From assembly GCA_051984395.1 (NCBI GenBank), contig JBPYEZ010000155.1:1-11376 (forward strand): DNA of 11,376 nucleotides, written 5' to 3'. Origin of the DNA: AC-9 sp051984395 (GTDB lineage: Bacteria; Actinomycetota; Acidimicrobiia; Acidimicrobiales; AC-9). This document shows, one piece after another, positions 1 through 6,695 of this stretch. Both the position numbers and the translations under genes were made by a program. The notes under the pieces are model-generated. The model did no database searches. It saw nothing but the letters and a program-made list of their open reading frames with translations, and was not told the DNA's origin. Within the stretch, counting starts at the first letter, position 1. Each line of letters begins with the position of its first letter.

Positions 1-1173
1 ATCGACACGGAGGGGCGCCGCTACCTCGACGCGGTGTCGTCGCTGTGGGTGACGACGCTCGGCCACGGCATCCCCGAGCTCGACCGCGCCGTCGTCGATC
101 AGCTCGACCGCGTCGCCCACTCGACCATGCTCGGCCATGGCAACCGGGCGGTCGTCGAGCTGGCCGAGGCCCTCGCTCCCCTCGTCCCGGTGAGGCAACC
201 ACATTTCCTGTTCGCGTCCGATGGCGCCAGCGCCGTGGAGCAGGCTCTGAAGATCGCCTTCCAGTTCTGGGCCAACCAGCACCGACCAAGGACCGGCTAC
301 CTCGCCTTCGGCGAGGCCTACCACGGCGACACCGTCGGATCGCTGTCGCTCGGCGGGGGCGGGTTCGGCACCGACGTGTTCGATCCCCTCCGGTTTCCAG
401 TGGTGCGGGCCCCTTCGTTCGCCGAGGACCCGTCCCTCGACGCTGCGTGCCGGATGGTCGGCGAGCACCGTGAGGATCTCGCCGCCGTCGTCGTGGAGCC
501 CCTGGTGCAGGGAGCGGCGGGCATGCTCCTGGCGCCGCCCTCCTCGATCGCCCGCCTGGCCGAGACCTGCGAGGCGAACGACGTGCTCCTCGTCTGTGAC
601 GAGGTGGCGACCGGGTTCGGTCGCACGGGAACGCTCTTCGCCAGCGAGCAGTGCGGGATCTCACCCGATCTGCTCTGCCTGGGAAAGGGAATCACCGGCG
701 GCTACCTGCCGATGTCGGCCACCGCGGCCAACGACCGCGTCTACGAGGCGTTCCTCGGGCCCGACCTCTCTGCTCGCACCTTCTACCACGGCCACTCGTA
801 CGGCGGGAACGCACTCGCCGCCGCCGTGGCGCACCGCCATCTCCAGCTGCTGGCGGACGGGGCCGTGCTCGCCAACGTGCGCGACCGGTCGGCGCAGCTG
901 CGTGGCCACCTCGAGCGCGCCCTGGGACGTCACCCGGCCGTGGCCGAGATCCGTCTCCACGGTCTCATGGGTGGGATCGAGCTTTCCCCCCCGACCGCGG
1001 GGCTGCGTTGGGGTCGGCGGGTGTCAGCCGCCTGCGTACGCCGAGGTGTCCTCATCCGTCCCCTGGGCGACGTGATCGTGATCGTGCCTCCGCTCACGGT
1101 CACCGCAGACGAGATCGAGCGCATCGTCACCACCGTGGCCGCATCCGTCGAGGAAGTCTGCACGGGCCCGTGA
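1..1173 (+). CDS. bioA: 7,8-diaminopelargonate (DAPA) synthase, class III PLP aminotransferase; 5' end outside window
   Basis: The enzyme transaminates 8-amino-7-oxononanoate (KAPA) to 7,8-diaminononanoate in biotin synthesis. It is a cytosolic fold-type I PLP enzyme. The reading frame is open from base 1, giving 390 residues to the TGA at 1171; roughly the first 40-60 residues of a normal ~430-450 residue protein are missing. Numbering from the first visible codon: a substrate-side YHGD motif near 107-110, the PLP aspartate in CDEVATGFGRTG (199-210), and the Schiff-base lysine K229 in LGKGITGGY. HGHSYGGN follows at 263-270 and RPLGD near 353-357. These last two motifs resemble, from memory, Bacillus BioK/BioA (lysine donor); the E. 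coli and mycobacterial SAM-dependent enzymes have an HGPTFM-type motif. Amino donor choice is therefore open. The stop overlaps the bioF start (GTGA). An internal GTG at 34 is not the start, because coding homology runs to the window edge. Confidence 0.94.
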   Translation: MDTEGRRYLDAVSSLWVTTLGHGIPELDRAVVDQLDRVAHSTMLGHGNRAVVELAEALAPLVPVRQPHFLFASDGASAVEQALKIAFQFWANQHRPRTGYLAFGEAYHGDTVGSLSLGGGGFGTDVFDPLRFPVVRAPSFAEDPSLDAACRMVGEHREDLAAVVVEPLVQGAAGMLLAPPSSIARLAETCEANDVLLVCDEVATGFGRTGTLFASEQCGISPDLLCLGKGITGGYLPMSATAANDRVYEAFLGPDLSARTFYHGHSYGGNALAAAVAHRHLQLLADGAVLANVRDRSAQLRGHLERALGRHPAVAEIRLHGLMGGIELSPPTAGLRWGRRVSAACVRRGVLIRPLGDVIVIVPPLTVTADEIERIVTTVAASVEEVCTGP

Positions 1174-2300
1174 GCTGGGTGCAGTGGCGCGACGGCGCCC
1201 TCGCCGAGATCAGCCGTGCCGGGCAGTGGCGGGAGCCGCGGGGCCTCGACGCGGCCGGCCCCTGCGGGCGGCTGGTCGACGAGGCGCGCCCGGTCGTCTC
1301 CTTCGCCTCCAACGACTATCTCGGCCTCGCCAACCATCCCGCCGTGGTCGCCGCCGCCCAGGACGCCCTCGACCGCTGGGGCGCCGGCGCCGGCGCGTCC
1401 AGGCTCGTCGTGGGATCGCGCCCCATCCACCGCGAGCTCGAGGCCGCTCTGGCCGATTGGAAGGGGACGGAGTCGGCGCTGGCCTTCCCGACGGGGTACG
1501 CCGCAAATCTCGGCCTGCTGGCCACGCTCGGCGGGCCGGGGGTGACGATCTGCTCGGACACGCTCAACCACGCGTCGATCGTCGACGGCTGCCGTCTGGC
1601 GCGGGCCGAGACGCGGGTCTTCGACCACGGCGACCTCGACCACCTGGCCGCCCTCATGGCGGCCAGCGAGGACCGGGTGATCGTGGTCTCCGACTCGGTC
1701 TTCTCCATGGACGGCGACATGGCCGACCTCGACGGCCTGGCCCGTCTCTGTGCCGGCCGCCGGGCGCTCCTCGTCCTCGACGAGGCGCATGCCGTCTTGG
1801 GTCCCGACTCCCGGGGACTGGAGGAGGAGGTGGAGCTGCTGCGCGTGGGAACGCTGTCGAAGACCCTGGGCTCGCTCGGCGGATTCGTCGCCGGTTCCCG
1901 TCGGTGGATCGAGCTGCTGGTCAACCGGGCCCGACCGTTCATCTTCACGACCGCTCCGACTCCCGCCGACGCCGCCGCCGCCCTGGCCGCGCTCGGCGTG
2001 GTGCGCTCGCCGGAGGGTGACGCCCTGCACGCTCTCCTTCGCGCCCACGTCGGAGCCATCAAGCCGGGGCACGGCTCCCCGATCGTGCCCCTCATCCTCG
2101 GCGAGGAGGCGCGGGCCGTGGAGGCCGCCCGCGCCCTGCTCGAGCGAGGACTCCTGGTGCCTGCCATCCGACCACCGACGGTGGCCGCCGGCTCGTCGCG
2201 CTTGCGGGTGACCATGTCAGCCGCCCACACCACCAGCCAGGTCGGCATGCTCCTCGGCGCCCTCCACGAGCTGGGACTGCTCTGCCTTGACCCGTCCTGA
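1170..2300 (+). CDS. bioF: 8-amino-7-oxononanoate (KAPA) synthase
   Basis: The enzyme condenses a pimeloyl thioester with L-alanine, with decarboxylation, to give KAPA, the first ring-assembly step of biotin synthesis. It belongs to the alpha-oxoamine synthase family (PLP fold type I, cytosolic). The predicted protein is 376 residues, normal for BioF. Visible motifs are SNDYLGL (47-53), the GAGASRLVVGS stretch (73-83), the PLP-stacking histidine in NHAS (H134), DSVFSMDGD (175-183), the PLP aspartate in LDEAHAV (D204/E205/H207) and the Schiff-base lysine K231 in GTLSKTLGS. The frame is open further upstream to 651, but that part lies in bioA and is arginine-rich shadow. The GTG at 1170 overlaps the bioA stop by 4 bases, implying translational coupling. 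The DEAHAVLG stretch looks slightly shorter than the usual DDAHGTGVLG-like loop; this is minor. The 3' end overlaps bioD by 14 bases. Confidence 0.95.
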   Translation: MSWVQWRDGALAEISRAGQWREPRGLDAAGPCGRLVDEARPVVSFASNDYLGLANHPAVVAAAQDALDRWGAGAGASRLVVGSRPIHRELEAALADWKGTESALAFPTGYAANLGLLATLGGPGVTICSDTLNHASIVDGCRLARAETRVFDHGDLDHLAALMAASEDRVIVVSDSVFSMDGDMADLDGLARLCAGRRALLVLDEAHAVLGPDSRGLEEEVELLRVGTLSKTLGSLGGFVAGSRRWIELLVNRARPFIFTTAPTPADAAAALAALGVVRSPEGDALHALLRAHVGAIKPGHGSPIVPLILGEEARAVEAARALLERGLLVPAIRPPTVAAGSSRLRVTMSAAHTTSQVGMLLGALHELGLLCLDPS

Positions 2301-2919
2301 CCGGATCGTGCTCGTCGTCGGGACGGGTACCGAGGTGGGAAAGACCTGGGTCACCGCCCAGCTCGTCGATCGGCTGCGTCGAGACCGACATCGCGTCGCG
2401 GTCCGCAAGCCGGTGCAGTCGTTCGACGCCGGCGAGCGGACCGACGCCGAGGTGCTGGCCCACGCCTCGGAGGAACACCCCGAGGAGGTGTGCCCGCGGC
2501 ACCGCTGGTACGACCTGGCGATGGCGCCACCGATGGCGGCCGAGGCGCTCGGGCACACCGCGTTCACGATCTCCGATCTGATGCGGGAGCTCACCTGGCC
2601 CGACCACGTCGACCTCGGGTTCGTCGAGGGGGTGGGCGGCGTGCGGTCGCCCGTGGCCGCCGACGGTGACGCCGTCACCCTGGCAGACGCCCTCCGCCCC
2701 GACAGCGTCCTCCTGGTGGCCGACGCCGGGCTGGGCGTCATCAACCTCGTGCGACTGTCGGTCGACGCCGTCGATCGTGGTGACGTGGTCGTGCACCTCA
2801 ACCGCTTCGATGCCGACGACGACCTCCACCGGCGCAATCGGGAATGGCTCGAACGTGATGGGTTGTCGGTGGAGACGAGCGTCGAGGCACTCGTCGGCCG
2901 TCTCAGCCGTCAGAGCTGA
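2287..2919 (+). CDS. bioD: ATP-dependent dethiobiotin synthetase
   Basis: The enzyme closes the ureido ring of DAPA with CO2 and ATP to give dethiobiotin, the last step before BioB. It is a P-loop NTPase of the SIMIBI class, usually a cytosolic dimer. The protein is 210 residues (family about 200-240). Motifs are the P-loop GTGTEVGKT (12-20), RKPVQS with the substrate lysine K41, EGVGGVRSP with the metal/ATP glutamate E114 (112-122), and HLNRF (170-174), where the asparagine is a typical nucleotide-side residue. The chosen start is TTG at 2287, inside the end of bioF, with GGGA about 10 bases upstream. The next in-frame choice, GTG at 2308, would begin directly at the first beta strand and leave almost no N-terminus. 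It is the last gene of the visible operon; the next gene (stop at 2947) is convergent. Confidence 0.95.
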   Translation: MTRPDRIVLVVGTGTEVGKTWVTAQLVDRLRRDRHRVAVRKPVQSFDAGERTDAEVLAHASEEHPEEVCPRHRWYDLAMAPPMAAEALGHTAFTISDLMRELTWPDHVDLGFVEGVGGVRSPVAADGDAVTLADALRPDSVLLVADAGLGVINLVRLSVDAVDRGDVVVHLNRFDADDDLHRRNREWLERDGLSVETSVEALVGRLSRQS

Positions 2920-2950
2920 GGGCCACCTCGATGCTCCCGGGTCCGCTCAG
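2916..2950. terminator. Weak inverted repeat at the bioD / cystathionine gamma-synthase convergent junction
   Basis: CTGAG at 2916-2920 can pair with CTCAG at 2946-2950. GGCC (2921-2924) can extend the stem, with single-base bulges, against GG..CC at 2940-2944. The stem spans both stop codons of the convergent genes, so it could act in both directions. There is no T tract and the stem is imperfect, so this is only a candidate. Confidence 0.25.
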
Positions 2951-4098
2951 GATTCGAGGGCCTGGGCCAGATCACCCAGCAGGTCGTCGACCGTCTCGAT
3001 GCCAACCGACAGTCGGAGCAGGCCGGGCTCGACGGCCAGGGCGGACTCGCTCACCGACGCATGGGTCATGCGCGCCGGGTGCTCGATCAGCGACTCGACC
3101 GCGCCCAGTGACTCGGCCAGGGCGAACAACTCGGTTCGCGCTGCGGCGGCGAGAGCACCCGCCTCTCCGCCGGCATGGATGAACGACACCATCCCGCCGT
3201 ATCCCCGCATCTGGAGCGCCGCCACGTCGTGCCCCCGATGCGTCGACAGGCCTGGGTAGTGGACGGCGGCCACCGCGGGGTGCTCCGAGAGGAAGTCGGC
3301 GACCGCCCCGGCGTTGGCGCAGTGACGCTCCATCCTCACCGCCAGGGTCTTGACGCCGCGTTGCACGAGAAAGCAGTCGAGCGGACCCGGAACGGCCCCG
3401 ACGGCGTTCTGCAGGAAGGCGACACGCTCGGCCTGCAGGGGGTCGTCCAGGGCGACGAATCCGCCAGTGACGTCGGAGTGGCCGCCGAGATACTTCGTCG
3501 ACGAGTGGACCACGATATCGGCACCCAGGACGAGCGGACGCTGCAGGAACGGCGTGGCAAACGTGTTGTCGACCACGACCAGGGCGTCCCGGGCGTGGGC
3601 GACCTCGGCGACGGCAGCGATGTCGACGATCGACAACAGGGGGTTGCTGGGCGTCTCGACCCAGACCATCCGGGTGGCGGGCCGCCACCCTCTGTCGAGG
3701 GCCATTGGATCCGTGAGGTCGACGGCGCTGAAGCTCAGTCCGGCGGGAGCGTGCACCCGGTCCACCAGGCGGTAGGTGCCGCCGTAGGCGTCGATCGGCA
3801 GGACGAGGTGGTCGCCCGGACCGAGCGCGGCGCGCAACACCGCGTCCTCGGCAGCCATCCCGCTGGCGAAGGCGTAGCCGAAGGCTGCTCCTTCGAGATC
3901 GGCCACCTGCCGCTCCAGCCGCTCACGAGTCGGGTTAGCCGAGCGGGAGTACTCGTAGCCGTGGTGCTCGCCGACAGCCTCCTGTCGAAAGGTGGACGCC
4001 AGGTGGACCGGCGGCACGACGGCTCCCGTCGCCGGATCCGGATCCTGACCCGCGTGGACGGCACGGGTCTCGAAACCCGGCTGGCGCCTCCTGCTCAT
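2947..4098 (-). CDS. metB: Cystathionine gamma-synthase / gamma-lyase family PLP enzyme
   Basis: This is a Cys/Met metabolism PLP enzyme of 383 residues, full length for the family. It either makes cystathionine from an activated homoserine plus cysteine, or cleaves cystathionine to cysteine; sequence alone cannot decide, and some actinobacterial homologues are reported to do both. Motifs are the phosphate/substrate-side YEYSRSANPTR (48-58), the ring-stacking tyrosine in DAYGGTYR (Y105), ETPSNP (148-153), the PLP aspartate in VVDNTFATP (D177) and the Schiff-base lysine in SSTKYLGGHSD (K202). ESLIEHPARMTH appears in the C-terminal domain. The ATG at 4098 overlaps the CBS stop as ATGA, so the pair is probably translationally coupled. 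Next to a CBS, a role in reverse transsulfuration (cystathionine to cysteine) is the simplest inference. The gene symbol is by similarity; a gamma-lyase name would be equally defensible. Confidence 0.92.
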   Translation of the reverse strand: MSRRRQPGFETRAVHAGQDPDPATGAVVPPVHLASTFRQEAVGEHHGYEYSRSANPTRERLERQVADLEGAAFGYAFASGMAAEDAVLRAALGPGDHLVLPIDAYGGTYRLVDRVHAPAGLSFSAVDLTDPMALDRGWRPATRMVWVETPSNPLLSIVDIAAVAEVAHARDALVVVDNTFATPFLQRPLVLGADIVVHSSTKYLGGHSDVTGGFVALDDPLQAERVAFLQNAVGAVPGPLDCFLVQRGVKTLAVRMERHCANAGAVADFLSEHPAVAAVHYPGLSTHRGHDVAALQMRGYGGMVSFIHAGGEAGALAAAARTELFALAESLGAVESLIEHPARMTHASVSESALAVEPGLLRLSVGIETVDDLLGDLAQALES

Positions 4099-5771
4099 CC
4101 GCTGGGTCGGCCCGTCGGTCGTCCGACAAGGAAGTCGAGCAGGTCGGACCGGGTGAGGATGCCGACGGGGTGACCCGCGTCCAGCACCACGACGGCCCCT
4201 CTGCCCTCCGTGCGCCGGACGGCCAGCTCGATCGGCTCCCCAACGCCCACCGTCGGGAGGGGCGAGCCCATCACCGCTCCCACGGGCCGATCGAGGATCG
4301 ACGGATCCTGGAACGCCCGCTCGAGGAGGTCCCGGTCCTCGACCGAGCCCACCACCTCGGCCACCGCAAGCGGCGGCTCGGCCTTGAGCACCGGCAGCTG
4401 TGACACCTCGTACTCTCTCAGCACGGCGATGACCTGACGCACCGCCTCGTCGGGGTGGACGTGCACCAGGGGCGGCAGGTCCCTCCGCTTGCCGGCCAGC
4501 ACGCCGGCGGTCGTCTGGCCGCTCGTCAGCAGGAAGCCGAAATCCGCCATCCAGGCGTCGTTGTACAGCTTCGACAGATAGCCCCGTCCCGAATCAGGGA
4601 TGAGCACCACGACCACGGCGTCGGGACCGAGGGGCTGACCGACCTCCACCGCCGCCCGCACCGCCGTCCCGGTCGAGCCACCAACCAGGATGCCCTCGTC
4701 CCTCGTGACCGTGCGAGCAGTGAGAAACGAGTCGCGGTCGCTCACCGTCACGACCCGGTCGACCACGTCGCGGTCGTACGTCGACGGCCAGAAGTCCTCG
4801 CCGATGCCCTCGACGAGATACGGACGGCCGCCTCCGCCGGAGTACACGGAGCCTTCGGGGTCTGCGCCGACGATCTGCACGGCCGGGTTCCGCGACTTGA
4901 GGAAGCGGCCCACCCCGGTGATGGTTCCACCCGTGCCGATGCCGGCCACGAAGTGGGTGACCCGGCCCGCCGTCTGCCGCCAGATCTCGGGACCCGTGGT
5001 GGCCTCGTGGGCCGCCGGGTTGGCCGGATTGCCGTACTGGTCGGGCTTGAAGGCCCCCGGGATCTCCTGCACGAGCCGGTCGGACACTGAGTAGTAGGAG
5101 TCGGGGTGGTCGGGAGCGACCGTGGTGGGGCACACCACGACTTCAGCCCCGTAGGCGCGCAACAGATCGATCTTCTCCGCCGCGATCTTGTCGGGCATCA
5201 CGAAGACGCACCGGTACCGCCTGCGGGCGGCGACGAGCGCCAGGCCCACCCCGGTGTTGCCAGAGGTCGGCTCGACGATGGTGCCGCCCTCACCGAGCAG
5301 CCCGGCCCGCTCGGCGGCGTCGATCATGTGGAGGGCAGGCCGATCCTTGACGCTGCCGCCGGGGTTGAGGAGCTCCAGCTTGCCCAGGAGGTGGCAGGAG
5401 AGCTCTCTCCCCACACGGTCCAGCCGCACCAACGGGGTGCCACCGATCAGCTCGATCAACGAGTCGACGGTCTCCATCGGGGGCCCCGGGTCGGCCAGCG
5501 GGAGCACGCGCACTCCGAGCGATGCAGGCACGGGAGGGGTGTCCGTGTACAGCGTCACCGGCATTCCCGCCTGGTGCAGCTGCGCTGCGACCGCCGCCGC
5601 CCCGGAGTCGTCGGCCGGACCGAGCACCCCCACGTCGCGTGGGATGCGGGCCCGCAGATCGGCCACGACGTCAGCCGACAAGGGTGCGCCGTCGGCGTGG
5701 ACATGATGGCGGGCCCGTGCCGCCAGCCGCGTCGGAGCCTGCGCAGGACCGACGACGACCAGCGCGTCCAC
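4095..5771 (-). CDS. cbs: Cystathionine beta-synthase with C-terminal CBS-domain pair and unusual ~98-residue N-terminal extension
   Basis: This PLP fold-type II enzyme should condense serine and homocysteine to cystathionine. From the GTG at 5771 it is 558 residues. Residues 1-98 are an extension that I do not recognise. The catalytic domain starts at METVDSLIELIGGTP (M99) and would give 460 residues alone, the normal size for the Bateman-domain type. Motifs, numbered from M99: Schiff-base lysine in NPGGSVKD (K44), PLP loop SGNTGVG (72-78), phosphate loop GIGTGGTITG (179-188), and GGSTGTA (267-273). A tandem CBS-domain (Bateman) module spans about 335-452; it binds adenosyl ligands in homologues. 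There is no N-terminal heme-type Cys/His arrangement; the extension contains no cysteine. The start is uncertain: GGAGGA abuts the GTG, while the ATG at 5477 has a poor ribosome site. The gene lies 23 bases after the deacetylase stop and overlaps the gamma-synthase start. Confidence 0.93.
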   Translation of the reverse strand: MDALVVVGPAQAPTRLAARARHHVHADGAPLSADVVADLRARIPRDVGVLGPADDSGAAAVAAQLHQAGMPVTLYTDTPPVPASLGVRVLPLADPGPPMETVDSLIELIGGTPLVRLDRVGRELSCHLLGKLELLNPGGSVKDRPALHMIDAAERAGLLGEGGTIVEPTSGNTGVGLALVAARRRYRCVFVMPDKIAAEKIDLLRAYGAEVVVCPTTVAPDHPDSYYSVSDRLVQEIPGAFKPDQYGNPANPAAHEATTGPEIWRQTAGRVTHFVAGIGTGGTITGVGRFLKSRNPAVQIVGADPEGSVYSGGGGRPYLVEGIGEDFWPSTYDRDVVDRVVTVSDRDSFLTARTVTRDEGILVGGSTGTAVRAAVEVGQPLGPDAVVVVLIPDSGRGYLSKLYNDAWMADFGFLLTSGQTTAGVLAGKRRDLPPLVHVHPDEAVRQVIAVLREYEVSQLPVLKAEPPLAVAEVVGSVEDRDLLERAFQDPSILDRPVGAVMGSPLPTVGVGEPIELAVRRTEGRGAVVVLDAGHPVGILTRSDLLDFLVGRPTGRPSG

Positions 5772-5777
5772 TCCTCC
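5772..5777 (-). promoter_or_regulatory. Shine-Dalgarno-like GGAGGA directly abutting the CBS GTG start
   Basis: On the minus strand, GGAGGA is immediately followed by GTG (5771-5769). The sequence is a strong anti-Shine-Dalgarno match, but the spacing is almost zero, much shorter than the usual 5-9 bases. Either this start is used with unusual spacing, or the hexamer helps a reinitiating ribosome coming from the deacetylase stop at 5795. Confidence 0.35.
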
Positions 5778-5794
5778 AGCGTAGGGCCGTGACC

Positions 5795-6526
5795 TCAGCC
5801 GGTCTCGACGATCTGGAACGTCTCCGCGGCGCGCCCCGGCGGCAGGCCTCCCTCTCTGGCGATCGTCGCCGTCCATTGTCGGACCCGCTCCTCGAGGCCG
5901 TCCGGATCGGGGAGCTGGCTGGCGTGGCACCGGAGAGCCGCAACCTTGCGGTCGATGGTGTCGGTGATGTCGACGAGGTGATCAGCCCGCGGGCTGGCCA
6001 TGAGCCACACCTCGCTGGCGACGTGCGGCTCGAAGCCATCCTCGAGCAGCTCGGGGAACGCGAAGGCGTTGCGGGCGTCGGGGTAGACGGCGTTGAGCGT
6101 CGCCTCGCCCGCCGCCAGGTGGTCCGGATGGCTGGCCTGGATGCGTCGCCAGTTGCGCTCGGGGCTCTGCGCCACCACCCGCGCCGGGCGCACGCGGCGG
6201 ATCGTGCGCGCCAGGTCCCGCCGCAGTTCCAGGCTGGCGAACAGGCGCCCGTCGGGATAGCCCAGGAACTCGACCTCGTCCACCCCCACGACCTTGGCCG
6301 CCGCCTCCTGCTCGGCCCGTCGGATCCCGACGATGGCCGACCGCGGCACCGAGGGGTCGAAGCCCCCCGCATCGCCGTCGGTCACGATGCAGTAGACGAC
6401 CCGGGCGCCGGCATCGGTCCACGTCGCCAGCGTCCCCGACGCCCCGAAGTCGATGTCGTCGGGATGGGCTCCGACGACCAGGACCGTCCCGACCGACCCG
6501 CCGTGCTCACCCCGTGTGCCGGGCAT
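5795..6526 (-). CDS. PIG-L / LmbE family zinc-dependent N-deacetylase
   Basis: The protein (243 residues) has the family hallmarks. VLVVGAHPDDIDFGASGT (15-32) holds a zinc histidine H21, the presumed general base D23 and zinc aspartate D24; ASHPDHLAAG (131-140) supplies H133 and the third zinc ligand H136. The assignments follow MshB. The family removes acetyl groups from N-acetylglucosaminyl conjugates (MshB, BshB) or cleaves mycothiol S-conjugates (Mca). The exact substrate cannot be read from sequence. Being first in an operon with cystathionine beta-synthase and gamma-synthase suggests a thiol-related role. In M. tuberculosis mca also lies a few genes from cbs and metB, although Mca is longer (about 288 residues). 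The ATG at 6526 was chosen because the upstream frame to 6598 is not family-like. A TANNNT element 8 bases upstream suggests a possibly leaderless transcript. Confidence 0.92.
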   Translation of the reverse strand: MPGTRGEHGGSVGTVLVVGAHPDDIDFGASGTLATWTDAGARVVYCIVTDGDAGGFDPSVPRSAIVGIRRAEQEAAAKVVGVDEVEFLGYPDGRLFASLELRRDLARTIRRVRPARVVAQSPERNWRRIQASHPDHLAAGEATLNAVYPDARNAFAFPELLEDGFEPHVASEVWLMASPRADHLVDITDTIDRKVAALRCHASQLPDPDGLEERVRQWTATIAREGGLPPGRAAETFQIVETG

Positions 6527-6534
6527 GAGCCCGA

Positions 6535-6540
6535 AGGCTA
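6535..6540 (-). promoter_or_regulatory. Candidate -10 element (TAGCCT) for the deacetylase-CBS-gamma-synthase operon
   Basis: On the minus strand TAGCCT fits the actinobacterial TANNNT -10 pattern and sits 8 bases before the ATG at 6526. That spacing is typical of leaderless transcripts, where transcription starts at or next to the start codon. No convincing -35 hexamer is present at 17-19 bases. No purine-rich ribosome site precedes the ATG, which agrees with leaderless initiation but does not prove it. Confidence 0.27.
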
Positions 6541-6681
6541 CCAAGAGGCGACTTCTCCGAGTTGGCCACCAGGTCGTCATCCAGGCCACGCCGGGCACTG
6601 TGCTGATCCGCCGGCTGCTGGTTGCGGTGGTACGCCACCGGTTGAGCTAGAAACGACGGCGACCGGAGCATCAGGACCACG

Positions 6682-6689
6682 AAAGGGGG
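6682..6689 (+). promoter_or_regulatory. Ribosome binding site (AAAGGGGG) of the aldose epimerase
   Basis: A purine-rich AAAGGGGG ends 6 bases before the GTG at 6696. This spacing fixes the GTG as the likely start; there is no good in-frame alternative near the first beta strand of the protein. Confidence 0.6.
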
Positions 6690-6695
6690 CCACGG

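Larger units (their letters stand above)
6527..6695. promoter_or_regulatory. Divergent intergenic region between sulfur operon and aldose epimerase, with inverted repeat at 6625-6640
   Basis: These 169 bases separate two divergent starts and must hold both promoters. A perfect inverted repeat, CGGTGG (6625-6630), TACG, CCACCG (6635-6640), lies near the middle. It could be an operator half-site pair or an RNA hairpin. TTGCGG at 6622-6627 resembles a + strand -35 box, but no clear -10 follows at the right distance. No SAM, T-box or cobalamin riboswitch structure was recognised, though a short or divergent one cannot be excluded by eye. Confidence 0.45.

Noticed and set aside
651..1169. Upstream part of the long bioF open frame
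   Set aside because: It lies inside bioA, and its Arg-rich translation is unlike the BioF N-terminus. The GTG at 1170 with a GTGA overlap is the better start.
930..2072. Minus-strand 380-codon open frame opposite bioA/bioF
   Set aside because: It is a shadow of high-GC third-position bias; the translation is rich in Arg/Gly/Val with no fold or motif, while the + strand encodes clear BioA and BioF.
3175..4173. Plus-strand 332-codon open frame opposite the gamma-synthase gene
   Set aside because: Low-complexity composition (many H, R, G, V, D) and full overlap with a clearly conserved PLP enzyme on the other strand.
5772..5930. Further upstream extension of the CBS frame into the deacetylase gene
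   Set aside because: Its translation is Arg-rich, overlaps the deacetylase coding end, and its only ATG (5876) would give an 82-base overlap; the GTG at 5771 is more reasonable.
6527..6598. Longer deacetylase start at 6598 or 6580
   Set aside because: The extra residues (MPGVAWMTTWW...) are not family-like and would consume the promoter region; the ATG at 6526 is 14 codons before the first beta strand.
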